From assembly GCA_007570785.1 (NCBI GenBank), contig ML660201.1, forward strand, positions 33,417,840 to 33,481,839: a stretch of DNA of 64,000 bases. Direction: 5' to 3'. Numbering within the stretch: the first letter of the stretch is position 1; each line of letters begins with the position of its first letter. A model generated the notes under the pieces. The model did not search any database. It was not told where the DNA came from and saw only the letters and a list, made by a program, of their open reading frames with translations. Shown one piece after another: positions 26,901-41,900 of this stretch. The stretch comes from Antilocapra americana. Taxonomy: Eukaryota; Chordata; Mammalia; Artiodactyla; Antilocapridae. The translations under genes and the position numbers were made by a program.

Positions 26901-29900
26901 CTAACTTACCTTTCAGTTTCTAACATGCCTTTTTCACCTCCTTTCCAATGGACTGGGAAAATGAGAGCTTATCCTCTGTAAAATGGTACAAGAGTTTCCT
27001 TAAATCAATTCATTAAGAAATTGAACACAGCTGTATTTTGGAAATGCACCTTTATCCAAAAGAGTGTATCACGAGGCATTTTGTTGAAGAAATATCTTGA
27101 TCAGAGACTGCATGAAGTGAGATGTCCAAAATAAATCCTTGCTAATTCATAGTAGGATTTCTTTAAATCATAATTTCATGGTAATTTCAGGTTCATGGGC
27201 TTATTTTTGGCCTATATTACCAGGATTTACCCTTACTCTTGAGTGACCCCAAATACTAGACAGGATTCCCGCTGTCCACATTTTTTTCTCCACTGCCATG
27301 TTCCTTCCATGTTGAGCCTTGAGATATTATCCAAAATGGCACTGCAGAGGGGGAGGGAATGGTGACTCTTGTTAGGCATAATCTTAACATCTCACGACCT
27401 AGGTTTTTATCAAATTTCTTGTAATTTAAAGAAAAAAACCCAACCTTGCCATTGCTTTATATTTCAGTGTTCTGTCTCTTGTGGTCGAGGGCATAAACAA
27501 CGAAATGTTTACTGCATGGCAAAAGATGGAAGCCATTTAGAAAATGATTACTGTAAACACCTTGCTAAGCCAAGTGGGCACAGAAAGTGCAGAGGAGGAA
27601 GATGCCCCAAGTGGAAGGCTGGCGCCTGGAGTCAGGTGAGCAACGCTTCTCCTCTAATGACCTCTTCCTTCCCTTTGGCCATGTGGCTGACACCAGCGTG
27701 GTGGCTTGTTTCCCTGCTCAGTTTGAGGTTTTTAGAGGGGAGTGTGGAGACAGGGAAGGAAACAGCCTTATGTCAGAATGCTCGCTAGCTGTGGAACCTT
27801 GGGCAAGTGGCTTCATCCTTTGGTGCTTTGGATAATATATATACTAGACAGTTGTGGGGATTAATTCTAAGTGGTGATAGATGTCAACTGTGTAGGACAG
27901 AGTAGTCCCTCAATGCTTTGCCGACGTCATTTTTATTGTTACTCACCATTTAGAAAACTGCTAATTCAGATTCCAGTAAGCTTGACTATGATTACTTGGC
28001 AGGAATTGAGTTCAAATTTACCTTTGAGGTTCTTAAAGAAAGAGCTGTCAATATGAAGTATTAAAGAATACTTCTCTGCCTGTTAGATTGTATACAGTGG
28101 AGGTGGGGGATAGATGGGGAAGTTTTCTGTCATTTCCTAGCTCTGTGACCTTGGGTGATTTGTGTGACCTTGCTGACCTGACTTCATATAGCTCTTATGA
28201 GGATTTATTGCAGTAATGAATGCCACATACTTAGCTCAGTAGTCTTAACTCTAATAATCTCTCAAGAGTAATATTTTGTCTGAATGAGTGCAGTATGTGT
28301 ATATCCAGTGGGAAAATGGGGGAAGAACCCAAGAAACTGATTGCAGTTAGACTCCACTAATTCTACACATTTGCTAAATTCGGTAGATTTCCCTATTGAA
28401 TTCAAGAGGGAACTTGAGAAACTTCTATTTATACATTTAACAATTGATGGTGAACAAATCACTCATATCTGGCCCTTCAAGTGTATCTTGTTACTCCTCA
28501 CTTATATATTTCCTCAGCTTAGTTGAAAATGCTTACTTAAAAGCAGTAAGACCCAATGTCTTTTCACATATTCTGTAGGTAATATGCTCTTTCTCTCCAT
28601 TGATTTGATGCAGTGAAGTTTTGCTGACTTTGTGGTTCTCCTGTGCAGTAGAGATGTATGCACATACTCTGGAGAATCAATAGGAAACCAGGTTCAAGGT
28701 TGGCAGCCTGTAGAATTGATTCTTTCAGAGCCTGGATCTTGATTCCTAACACCCCAAAGAAGCTTTGTACAGCTGTGTTAACATGAGGAGGAGTTGAGAA
28801 TCCTCCATTTCAACACGAATGGTAGGAAATTCCTCTAGAAACAGGAATTTTTTTTAAATGCTCTGGGCTGCTGTCATTGTCCCCCATACCTCACAGACAT
28901 AGTCCCCTTCACACAGAAATAAAATGTGGCCTGTTTCGTACCCCAGCAGAATAGCCTCAGAGTACTTTTATCATAACATGTTTTGTTTTTATTTTAATTT
29001 TAATAGTCAAAGTGTCTGTGCCCAGCCAGAGCTAGTCCTTCTTCTGGCTTCTTTAAGGGATCAGATTCCTAGGCAGTATTTCGTACTGGTCATCAGTAAT
29101 GGTTTGTCTGACTACTGTCATCTCTGACTTCCAGCCCTTGTATTTTCGAGCTGTTCAATTCATGTAAAAGCCTACAGCTAACATTATTTAAGATACCACA
29201 CTAATTAGCTTGTCCTCTTGCACACTTTCATACAGTTCTTTTTCTTTATGTCCCTTGGCCTCTACTTACATATTTGCATCTTGTTCTGAATATTAAGTCG
29301 AGAGTATTTAATTGATATTTGTTATAAAAGCCAATTCATTTAAAAGAAGGATGATTAAAAGAATCTTTCGCTCTTTATTGGTAAGCACAGAGTGAGTTTT
29401 ACTCTCGTATCCTGTGAACTTGATGGAAAGTCAAAAATTGCTCACAAAGCTGGGATGATTAGGTTTGAACCCTTGGGGTTTTTCAGACATAAGGTAATAG
29501 GATTATCAGAATGCTTCCCCAAAAAAGACTGCACCTGTTCAAAATGATTGCTTAGAAAAGTTTAGTTACTTTTGTGGAAAATGCAAGTAAACACAGTCAT
29601 GTAATGGTCTGTGGCCAACTTTCTAATGCTCTGATTTGATTTATAGAAATGAATTATAAAAGCAGGCAAGATAAGATGCTACATGGGTAAAATCCGATTT
29701 GTGCAGTTTGGAAGCATACCTGAAGATAATCAGACCCAGAGGTTGATGGAGAAAGATAGCCTGCATGATTAAAGATTATTGGTTTACTAATGATCCCATG
29801 GTAAACAGAAATATCCCTAAGGCAGTAATATAAAGCAAGAGTAATGATTATCCATTTGCAACAATATTTAGAAGATTTTATATCTAGTTCTTCTGTTTTC

Positions 29901-32900
29901 TGCTGGTGGCTGTATTTTAGTCATCTCATCTTCAAGGTAGGGAAAATAATTATTGTAATTTCTCATTATGTCAAAATGTCTGACAATAATAAGGCATAGA
30001 GAATACTGGGATAGGAAACTAGTACAGCCATGCTAATCTTCTTTGTCTCTTCTTCAGAATTAGTGTTTTGAGGTTTAAAGTGGAATGTTTCACTTTTACA
30101 TCTTTTGAACATCTTGAATGTGTCAAGGAAATTTTTCCAATAAAAGAAGAACTTTAATTGAAAAACATACTCAAGTTTGAAAGCATTTTTTTTCAAAAAT
30201 TCATGTTCCGTTTGTTTAGATGATTTTGATCAAGAGCTGAGGGATGAAATTTTCAGACAAAATCAGCATCTGATTCTTGATTCAGCTTGATAAATGTGAA
30301 GACTCTATAGTTCCATGATTCAAAAGCTTTCCAGAGTAAAAATCATTAATGTATCCTATTCCTATAGAAAAGCTTTCTGAACAAAAGAAGATTAAGAATA
30401 AACAATAAAAATGATCAGACTAGAATGAAAGGAACACTTTACCATCATTCATCTATCATGAATTCATTCAGCCCTGAGATATCATTTTTTTTTTTTCATA
30501 CTTGAACGTATCTGTCGTCAGGATGGTCCTTACATCTCATAGAAGGTCATGATTAATTGCTGCTTTTTCTTTCTCAGTGATACTGTGTCTTGAAGTCAGG
30601 GAAACACTTGACTTTTTTAAAGTTCTTCAGTGCTTATGCCAAAATGGGAACTGGCAAATTGCATTATAAACTTACCAGCCATACTTGATTGGGATTTTTT
30701 TTGTGATTACCGGGGGAGTGACTTGGGCATGGTAATTCTGAAGTGTCTAATGGAGAAACATGTGTCCTTTGAGAAATCTTAGAAACCTTATGCACATGGT
30801 CAGTGATGAGAACTAGAGTTGCCCTAGTGATTTGTGCGCTCTGTGACTTATGTTTGAACTGCGAACAGTGACATTGAATTGTTTGAATACAGTCCCTTCA
30901 CCCACACTCTTGCTGACGTAGTACAAAAGGCCGCATAATACTAGCACCGTATTTTAAAACTGGAAGCCAAATCCTCGTCCACAGTAGCTTTGATTTATTG
31001 CCTAGGATAGAACTTATTTGAATTACTTTTTGTTTTAGTTTTTGCTTGAGTTTGGGTGATTGGTCTTGGCTTTTTTTATGTGTGGAGTATCTATGTAAAA
31101 GATTTACGGAGAAGTATGAAAGATATTTTATGCCAGATGCTTAGCATAGAACTAAGGTCTCCACTGGCAGTGACTTTGTGACTCTTAGGATGTTTGGAGG
31201 TGTCTGGAGACAGTTTAAGCTGTCTCAGTTTGGCAGAGGAGAGGGAGTGCAGCTGACATGAGGTGGGATAGAGTCCAGGGGTGCCTCTGAACTTCCTCCA
31301 CGCACAGGACAGCCCCCAACAAAAACGGTTTCTGAGGTTGAGAAACCCTAGAACAGAGCCTGGCCTAGTAAGTGCTCACTCAGTTTACTATTATTATTAC
31401 CGGTTGTTACTTATTAAAGCTAGTTCATACTGTAGTTAGTTCTTAAAGCCCGTTATTTTTCCAGCTAATCCCTCCTTTAAATCCTGTCATGGCCGTGGTT
31501 GTAGCAGTCATACTGATAGAAAGTATGTAAAATTCTTTCCAGGCTTTCAAGTGTGTATTGCAGTTCCCTGAGCATCACAAGTTCCACAGAGATTCTTTTT
31601 ATCTATAGAAAGAAGCAGTAACTTTCTCCCTTTAAATTGATGAGTTCTGCATACTAACATTGCACAGTAGGGAGTCCAGACAGATGAAACACAGCTCCTA
31701 GCTTAGTAGTTTGGAACTAAAAACATCTGCTTTCAAACCTGCACATGTAGACTGCCATGCAGGCATGAGAGTTGTCTGGGGAGGGTACATGTTAATACAC
31801 TGCTCAACCTTTTTCTTCTGCAGAGTGACTAAAAATTGGACTACATGGAACAAGAATTAAGCATGCACACGTGCACACACCACCACCAGCAGCACCTCCA
31901 GGGTCACACAGAGGTCTTTCTGATGCTGTTTTATTCATGGGGTTTCTTCAGAAATCTCTCAGAATTTACCAAGCAAGTCTGGCTGGCTTTGTATGCTAAA
32001 TGTTGCCTCCCCTGAGACAGCTCAGGAAGAAAAGTTCAACACAGAGAACTAACTGATGCAGTACACTTCATTTTGAAACAAGATTACCATGGATGCAGGA
32101 TTCACAGAGGCAAGGCTTACTATATCTTGCTGTATAAGCCCTGGAAAAATCTTTGAATATATTAAGTCAGGGCTAGCTTTCACAATATGAGAATCAAAAG
32201 CCACAATGACATTATTGTATAATTGAAACTTCCTCTGTCTTTATTTGCCCTTTGGGAAAAAAAATACTGAACATTGTAGAAATTATTTCTTTAATATTGG
32301 ATGCTTATGGCTGATAATACTTTACCTTTGCTGAACCTTAAATAATAATTTAGTAACAAACAGTAGCATCAAAAAGAAATTCCATTTACTTAGAACCTGA
32401 ATAATATACACCCAGAAAGTCTTTAATGTTTTTTTCCTTTTTCTTTACCTTATTAAAGCATGATGAGATTTTGAATATACATATCAGCTCTATGCAAACT
32501 CAGACTTGTTTACCTAATTGTTCTTTTTTTTTTTTCCTTGTGTTTCTACTTGGATACATTGTTCTGAAATTGTTCTGTTTTATATTTAAGGCTCCAAATT
32601 CAAATACTCAAAGAGCGTTTTGGTTGTTGTTTGCAGTCTGTAGTTTACAATTTCTGTCATTCCTGTGCTAATTCTCCCATGTCATAGTTCATTCATTTAA
32701 TGTAGAATCAATGGGAAATACACACATAGCTCCCCAAAGTATTAAATGGCCATCTTCTATAGACAAGGCAGTCACTTTTGCTCAGGCACCCTCTCATTCC
32801 ACCCAGGGCACAATGACTTTAAATGTCTGGTTTCTTGTGGGTCACAAACTCATTCAATCCAATTAATACAATTAAACCCAAACAATAGTAGCAATGTTAC

Positions 32901-35900
32901 TCTAAAATATTTCCTTCTCCTCAGCTAGCTTTGATGTGAACATTTAAGCTCCTTGCCTGGCAGACTTATCTGAAATGATATGATTTCCCAAGCTGCCTTC
33001 TAAATATTATCACCTGTTTTTTAGGATCTGAAATGGAAATAATACTAATATGAACCAGAATTTGTTAGGGTATGCTTCTTGATAGTAAATTCCCATTAGC
33101 CTCAGAAAGATGAATCCTGATGCAGCGTAGTTGGACAGGAATTTTTGTCTGATTTAAAAGCTTGATTCTATTCTGTATGAAGACTTCCTCTTAGGAATAT
33201 GGCTTTAATGTATGTTCAGCTTGCTTTCTCAATCAGACAGATGAATAGAGATTCAGCTATCACACAAAGTTGGAAACAATTTTTAATAGCTAAGTGAAAT
33301 AACAGGCATTTCTTTCCAGTTAAATGTTGCCTTTAGTCTCTCACTGTCAAAAGCTTAATAAAGATAATAATTCTTGGTCTGCCCATGAGTGAGATTATGA
33401 AACCCAACAACAAGGAAACCACTAAAAGATTAATTTAGAGAAAAGTTAATTGCAGATTAATAGGGTGTTTTGCAGCTTGGTCAACAAAATGTTTCAGCCT
33501 GATTAACAGTATTTTTCATGAGCTGAAAAGTCAATACCCAAGGAAATAGTTTTTCTCTGTCAGCTTTTATTTTTCTTACATTCATCCAAATTCCCCTATC
33601 TCCAGGAACAGGAGCAAGAAGAAGAGACTGAAGACAATAATTCTACTTATAAGGCCATAAAATCTTCAGTGATTTTCTCTCCCTGGGTTATAATTTTCAT
33701 CTGCCAAGAAATTCTCTTGTGTGCAACTGTCTCTCCAGTTGTCAAGGCCCTCCAACCTTCTGGGATAGAAATCCCTTGGGATTTTCATTTCCAATGGCAG
33801 CAGTACTCTAGGATGTACTGAATGTCTCTGAATGATGTCTGCCAGCCTCTTCCATCGTCCAGGAGTTTTGTTAACTTGAGAAATTACCCCCAAACTTGAG
33901 TCTCTTCCTCACTCAACTGGCTTTGATAGGCAGTGAGGCTGCAGATTTTAGACATTTCCTGGGTCCCTTTCACTGGAAATTAGAAAACCCCATGATGGCT
34001 GTGAAGATCATTGGATTAGGAATACCATCCCCAGGTCCATGACCCTCTCCACCCTGATGATCACCCCCTCCCACCAATGACCCAAAGCTCCCACTTACAT
34101 CCTCTTGTCCTTGTAGTGCTCCGTGTCCTGCGGCCAAGGCGTGCGGCGGAGAAATGTGGGCTGTCAGATGGGAACACACAAAACAGCCAGAGAGACCGAG
34201 TGCAACCCCTACATCCGCCCAGAGTCGGAGCGTGCCTGCCAGGCCCCGCCGTGTCCGCTCTACGCATGGAGGGCCGAGGAATGGCAAGAAGTAAGTAGAG
34301 CCAGGAAGTGGGCACCTGCCAGCCTCTTGCTCAGCCCCCTTGCTATCATCACATCCGTTCCCCTGTGAAGCCCTCCAGCGCGGTGACCAGGCTGGCGTTT
34401 TCCCACAAGGTCACTGTCAGAGGGCCAGGAGTTCATTGCAGCCAGGGTGGGAGAACTCCTCCTTTTTCTGCCTTTCCGACGCTTGTGTTCTTGATGTTGC
34501 AAATCTGGCTGCCTCTAGAAAAAGTTGAACAGGCCGTGGGCCAAATGCATGAAGATAACTTTCCCAGAAGGAGGGGGAGATGGAAGAAATATTTTTGAAT
34601 GTGTGTATTCAGACGTGGCTGTTTGCGTGAATTCAAACAGCCACTGGGCAGACCCTAGGTAGGATCTCCTCTGGAATTTTTTTTTCCTTCCACAGCTTTG
34701 GCCATCAGCTGGAAGGCAGGCATTTCATTTGAAACCCGGATTAATTAGTGACGGATTTTCAACATTTATAAAACTGAGTGCCTCTGAAGAACTGCTCCAT
34801 TGATGCAGAAATAGACCGATTTGTTTTTCTCCAAGTTAATGTCTAGTTAAAGAAAACACTAAGTGTCCCTGAGGAATGGCCTGGCTCTAGCAAGGATAGG
34901 ACTTTCATAGGGAGGATCCTCTGTTTCCAGTGGAGAAGATTCAGTTGTAGAAAAGGGAGGAAAAGATATTTTTAAAAGCAATACTTTATTCTCTGACATT
35001 GGAATGAAACAGAAAGTACAAGGCGTAAAATGTTCAGAGATAGGAAGATTTGAGACGGGAATTTCCCACCAGGAATAGCTTTTCAGGACAGGAGAGTCAG
35101 TGCCTGGCACTCTGGGAAGTGCTTTATATTCATCACGTGTTTATTTTTGTTATGGTGTAAGATTGAGGTCTAGTTTTATTCTTTTGCATGTGGTGCTTTG
35201 GATATTATAAACCTTTTAACCATATTAATTCCTCCAGCCTATGAGCACAGACTCTTTCCATGTATTTCTGCCTTCTTCAGTACCTTTTATCAGTGTCATG
35301 TAGTTTTCAATGTACAAATGTTTCACCTCCTTGGTTAAATTTATTCCTAGGTGTTTTATTCTTTTTTATTCCATTTTAAATGGGATTTGTTTTCCTACAA
35401 CTGCATTCTTAATCCTTGTGGGGATTCAGCCTTCCAGCTCTGTTCTTCCCTAGCTCTCACCTTCCTGATTGATTACTTCCTTTGTTTTCAGTCATCTCTT
35501 TTCTTTAGGAGTCTCACCCTTTCTGTCTACTCAAAAAAAAAAAAAATTTTTTTTTTTCTCATTTTCCTTTTCAAAGGAAACTCTACGGGTTTTTTTGTTT
35601 CTTTTCTTTTCTTTCTTTCTTTCTTTTTTTTTTTTTTTATTTCTACCAGACAGTGGTAGAGAGGAATGGCTAGAGCAGTTATATTTCAAATTAATTATAC
35701 TTGAGCCACACAAGTTGCTGGGAACACCAGAGGCTATAGAATTCTTCAGACTTGGTTCATATCCTGGCACTGCCATACTTCATATGTTTGACTTAGAACA
35801 AGGTGCCTAATTTTCTGAGCTGTGAGTTTGCCATCTGTAAAATGGTAATAATGGTAACTATGCAAAGTCCCTCTGAGAAAATGATAAATAATAGAGTGGC

Positions 35901-38900
35901 TTGGGGATTGACAGGGTGAGATACAGAAGGGAGAAAAGATTTCTTCGTCTCTGCCTGTGTGTCACCACTCAATTCTTTCTAATTCTTGCTTCAGACCTAC
36001 CACCGCCTGCTCTCTCCCTCTCTGTCTTCATGTCCTGCCAAACTCAACCCTGTGTGACTGCTCCAAGGAGCACAGAGTAAGAGTGTTCAGAAATGAATCT
36101 AAGCTGACAGCTGACGCTTTAGCCAACTTTTGAAAACGTTGGAGTCAGTTGGGAAAATGCATGCTCCATTGACACTTCTTTCTGATTCCCACAAACTAGA
36201 AATCTTGCCAGATATGCACTGAGGAGATCCTCTTCTCTGATCATCCGAACGTGCCTAGAAATTTACATCTTTGTATGTGCCATGCAGATAGATTTTTCTA
36301 AATCCTTCCTCAAATATTGCTCTCAAGTAGCATGTAAGAACAGAAGACCTACGAAGAAAGCCTAGCCTGTGGCTAAATTTAGAAGTTGGTCAGACGAAAG
36401 CAATGAGACAAGCAGACTCTGATAGTTACCCTCCTGCCAACATGCTTTCCCATCAGCCTGAACCCAAAGTAAAGAGTTAGAGACTAGTGGACCTGGTTGG
36501 TGAGGGGGGTTGGAGGCCCTCACATGACACTAAGTTGGCCAAAGTGAGGCTCAGAGCTGCTAGATGGTGGAGGGAGAAGCTTCATCAAAAGCCATAGTTC
36601 CTCATTAGCAGGGCATGCTGGTGGTCCTTTCCAAACATCCCCAGGCCACAAGGCTTCAAGGGAATGCTGTGAGCGATTGGCAAACACCTTCATAAGCCAT
36701 GTAAGGAAAAGAGTGGCTGGTGTAATTGTTGATTGCCCCTACTTCCATGGCCTAAAGTGTCCTTGTTAAACAGTCAGCTGGGTGGTCACTTGATAGGCCC
36801 CCCCTTCATGCTCCCGTCAGTCAACTTGCACCTTCATTGTGGTTCTCTCCTCCTCTGCACCCACTCACTCTGCTTCCATTTTACCTGATATGTGCTTTGT
36901 GCAGACACATGTCTTAACTTCCCTCCCCTCATCAAGTGACACCTTGACCTGATGTCAGCGAGATGTCAGGGCACAGCCTTAGTGCCCAGTGAATCAGATG
37001 CTGGACAGTTGCCACCCCCATCCCATCCTATTATGGGAAGTTCTCTTCTTCTTAGCTGTTCTTGACAGCTAACTCAGGGCTGTTGTTTGCTTTCTACATG
37101 TACATTTTTTCATTTTGCTTCCCACTTGGACATTATTAAAAACCCACCTGTTTGTTGGCAAGACATATTTCATGCCAGGCATATAGCAAATGGCACCTCC
37201 CTTTTCATGAGAAATAATCCAAGTGTCCACCCTGAGAAGCATGAGTTCCACCTATGCACAATATCATAATCATCAGGAATGCTGTATATAGTCACACAGG
37301 TTATACACTGTACAAGCCCAAGGGTGCCATTCCCATAGGCTACAATGTGAGGGGCATCCTCTATGATTATCTGGTACAGTGGCCCTAATACAAATTTTAA
37401 TAAAAGTAATACATCTCATTGTTCATTAAGCTATGGACCAAGCACTCTATTGAGTATTTTTATATGGAGGACCTCATTTAACCTTTTCCAAAGCTCTGGT
37501 GTTATAATTAAATTTTTATCCTCACTTAAAAATGAGGAAGCTTGAGGCTTAGCTAAGTTAATTCATCCAAGTTCATGTAGTTACTAAGTAATAAGGCTGG
37601 GATTTGAAGCCCAGAAGCCTGACCTCAGGAATACATGCTCAGAATTGTTCTATTCTACCTTCTCCCATGTTGACATGCACGCAAGGTGAATTCTTTTATT
37701 TTATTTTATTTTTGGCTTGGCCAGCCTCTTTCTGCATAGTTGGCATCCAGGTATTAGTAGAATTCTCTAGAGGGTGACTCTTCTTAAACTGAAATTCTTG
37801 ATCCAGTTGGTTGACAATCAGACCTTAAGGCGTGTGGTTGAGGGGAAGTCTTGATGAAGATGGAGCATGTCAGTGGTCCCCTTTGTGTATTGAGAGGCCT
37901 GTTGACTATACTGGGGAAGGGGGGTTAATGTTAATGTTGATTCATGATACCACAAGGGTAGAGCCTGGGCTTTCAGATATAACACAAAATAATTGAAGAG
38001 AAAAATGGTCTCTTCAGAAAACCACAATGTTGTAAACAAGACCACCTGGGACTTTGGGAAATTGACATCAAATCTATGGGCTCCATTTAGTTCATCTGCA
38101 AAATGGGTATTATATGTCAGACTTTGCTGAATCAGGGTCATAGATTAAATTAGTTTAAGTGAGGGATTCAGTGCTAAAAATTCAACATATTTTAGGCTTC
38201 CCACAAATGTTACTTCTCTTTGGTACAGTGAATTCTTGATGGAGAGTTCAGATGATGACCAGCGCTTCAGCAAAGACTGTGTATCACAATGTTGGGCTTT
38301 TAAGATCACCTGCCAACTTTGGGCTAGTTATTTAGCTTTTCACTGCTCAGTTTTACTGACTTTTGAATTATTATGCTCTTGAGGCTGAGTTAAAAAAATT
38401 GGCTTTTTATTTCTTTTGAAAGTTACTGTCATAAGAAACTTATAGTATTATAATCTATAAATTTATAGAATATCAAAAGCCCTGGAAATAAGCTAATGAA
38501 TTTACTTATAGCTTACTTACAGGAATTTTGATCAAATATGAATTCTGAGTATGTGGGTTATATATTTCTTAGCTTTAAGGAGTAAATCTCCCAGGACTAA
38601 CAAGTGTTCTTTTTCTTACCTTTACCCAGAATATTCTCCTGCCTCTGTAGTACCTCTGTATCACAATAAGGTTGTCCTCCTCCTTTGCTTACTTCAGTGA
38701 CCTTTGCTCATCCTTCATGTCTCAGACAAGATGTCATATCTTTTCAGAAGCCCTTGCTGATCATACCTCCCCTCGAATGACTTGAGTCAGGTAGCCCTCC
38801 TGTCCACTCTCATTGCACCCTGAAAATACTCTGTTTCAACAGTTAGCACTCTGAATCGTTTTTGCCTGTCTTTGCTGTCAATATTATCAGCCGCTTGATG

Positions 38901-41900
38901 TCATAAAGCTTGTTCACCAGAGTTTTCCCCAGCTTTTAGCACAGTGGCTGCAGCACTGAAGACACTTGATGAATGAGTGACTCCATGAATGAATGCAGTG
39001 AGAGAATAATAGGTAGAGGGAAGAAAGGAAGGAAGGAAGGGAAGGAGGGAGAGAGAGAGAGAGAGAGGAAGGAAGGAAAGAAGAAGAAAAGACTTTATAA
39101 AACAATACCTGGTAATTGGCTTCAACTCTAAAATCACAGCATTGTAAAATGGCTTTTAGAACAGTCAAACAAGCTCTGTTTTTCCTGTAAGGACAGCTGT
39201 TTTACTTTCCTGTCACGTTGCCATGGACAAGCTGTGCTCAGATCTGCCTGGCCTTTGTAGAGCTGCCCACCCCATGGCTGTTTGACCCAGTGCAGAGACT
39301 TGGATCACTCTAATGCATATTTGGATTCTAAACACTTTTATTGATATCAGCTGTAAAATGATTCCCAAGTTCATCTTCCTAGCACAGGAAAATTAGTCAT
39401 GAGCTGCAGGTCCTTAGCCAGTTGGTTACAAAGATTTTATGAAGTTTACAGTAGGGAGTGATTAGGTTTTGATGTGTGAACAAGGGCCAAATACTAACTC
39501 TTTATTACTCATTCCTTCATTCATGTATTCAACAAATCTTTATCAGGTACCTGCAAAGTGCCAGGCATTAGGCGTTACAGTTACAATAGAAAATGGAAAT
39601 TGCTATGGTGGGGATTGATTATCTAGTGAAAGAGACAGACAGAAGACAAGCAAACAGACATGTTCTATGAAATCGCCAATTATGAAAAGTGCTGTGATGG
39701 AAAAAAAATACGAACAAAGGTGCTGAGATAGAGAATGACAGGCTAGCCCTACCTTCTCTAGGGTGGTCGGGGGTAAAGTGCCAAGAGGAGGTGAGGGAGG
39801 ACAGAGCCCAGCATGTTTATGAACCTGTGATCAGTGATTTTTGATGTTCCTACTGGGGCACACTGTAGGCTGAGGTGATGGGCAGCTGTGTGTGTTTGTT
39901 TTTAGTCAATAAAGAATTTTTAAATTATGTACATTTTTAGACACAATGCTATGACATAGTAGATTATAGCACACATATAATTTTTTTGTGCCTTGGAAAA
40001 CTAGGAAACCCATGTGACTTGCTTTATTGTAATATTTCCTTTATTGTGATGATCTGGAACCAAACCCACTATGTCGCTGAGTTGTGTTTGTATTGGTTGA
40101 ATGAGTGAATGACTTTAAAGTTACAAAATGTATACACACAGTTATTTCTGCCTTTTACGCTTGCACATATAATATTTTAGGACAAAGATGCCCAAATTCC
40201 ACTTTTAAAATGAACCTGTTGTAAATTGAAGGTTGCTTTTTCTTTTTTGGATGTAAAGCAATGTTTGGAGAAATTAATTTTTACTTTCTGTTCCTTTTAG
40301 CACAACCGAACACTATACTGTTAAGTTCTCCATTTGTTCTTTTGCTTGCTTTCCCACACACTATTGAACAATGATAGCCTGACCCTAGTAAGAGCACAAC
40401 ACATTCTTTCATCCCATGGAGAAAATCAGCAACCTTACAGGTCAAGCAGGTGAATATGAAGAATGATTTTCTTTCCTCCATGGTTAGAGCACCTAAGCAA
40501 AAAAAGTAAAGCAACTCGATTCCAGTCTTTTAGGAAAGACAATTTCTACCCATTGCATTAAATGATCCTTTTTAGACACCACCCTGTGGTCAGCCAAACA
40601 AGCTAAATAAAATAGTGCCTTAAAAGTTTATTTTAGATCTTCCTCACCCTCAAATTTAAAACGTTGTTTCCCCCTGTGAGTTTCAACACTTTCATAGGCA
40701 CATGGAACCCATAGGACAAGGGGCAAACTACCCAAGTTAACCCAGGGGTCTGATAGCTTCTTTCTGAATCACAGGTATGCTGAATTTCAGAGAGGCTGGT
40801 AGTGTGTCTTATATACTTTGTATAGATTTTTCTAAAAGCTATAAAGAAATTGGAGAAGAATCTTCTGAAAATTAAAATGAGCTTAGTTGAGCTTTTCCAT
40901 CTGTTTTCCAGAACATTCTAGGTCACATTCCAGGACAGAGGAAACAGTCATAAATCTTACATGGGTGGAATGGGTGATATTACTATAATCCTATAGTAAG
41001 GGCTGGATTGCCTTCTGATTACCCAGCTCCTGTGCTCTGGTTAGGATTTAAAACCCCAGGAGAAAGGCCATGCTAAGTGATTTTCAGAGCCACTGTTGAC
41101 TCATTCCAAACCACTGGGCAAGTCACTTATTTACTTACTTTAGTTATTCCAAAAGTTATGTTCAAAATAAGGTTTCCCAACGCCCTTTGCCACCACTGGC
41201 AAAGTAGTTTTTATGGTAGTTAAGCATTCCTTAAGACCAAGGGAGAAACATCTAACAAGCAGAAAAGTAATCCTTGCTTTTCTGCTCTAAACTGTTACTG
41301 ATTGATACAGCTTAAAGTCCTATGGATTAGTGAAAATGAAAGAGGACACTGGAAGTTTTAGTCCAGGTTGACTGCTCACTAATCATGTTCTTCTCTGCAC
41401 TACCTAAGTCCTGATTTCTCAGGAATTACCTTTTCTGTGGGGGGTTAAGTATGTCTTCAGCACATATCTACACATCACAGATTAGCCATTGTTTTGTTTT
41501 GTGACATTCAATGGCTCGTTTAGCTTTTTTTAATGAAGCAACAGAAACGTTATTACTTCACAATGGTTCTCAGTATCCTTCAGTAGAAGAGAAATCCCAA
41601 GAACTGCTGAGTCAGAGCTGGGCTAGGCATCAGGCACAGCTAGTCTCCTGCACTGGTAGTAAAGGATTTGCTCCTCTATGCTCATCTCACACTGTTTTCT
41701 ATTCATATTTGTGCCCCAGAAAAATTTTGAATGATTCCATACTCTAGATGTTGAGTTTGAAGCAATGGAAATTTTGAATTAAATTTGCAAATATTTGATA
41801 AGGAGCTATCAAGACACAGCCACATACACACCCCCTCTACTTTTTGAAAAAACAAAGCAGCTCACAAGACATGAATATACCAGATGACCCAGCATTTCTA

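Larger units (their letters stand above)
404..27467 (+). other. ADAMTS9 intron, 27 kb
   Basis: A long AT-rich intron between two phase-0 TSR exons. Recognisable contents are listed separately: two Bov-tA SINEs, the BovB/L1 nest, L2, MIR and MER20-type relics, AT and TG microsatellites, an 18-bp-stem inverted repeat and a GC-rich block. I see nothing definable in 404-1880, 1985-3285, 4985-5900, 6570-7225, 8660-9120, 11750-12115, 12620-13545, 14640-15605, 15820-16980, 18080-19645, 21070-22080, 22215-24730 and 25860-27460. Some of these may hold repeats too old to see by eye. Confidence 0.85.
27636..34116 (+). other. ADAMTS9 intron, 6.5 kb
   Basis: Contains two MIR fragments near its 5' end and one MER20-like fragment at about 31150-31352. 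The rest, including 28235-31145 and 31355-34110, is AT-rich unique-looking sequence in which I recognise nothing. Confidence 0.85.

Noticed and set aside
404..27467. A further TSR exon hidden in the 27 kb intron
   Set aside because: No CSxxCG-type exon with splice sites was seen, and the flanking exons are adjacent in the human protein as I recall it.
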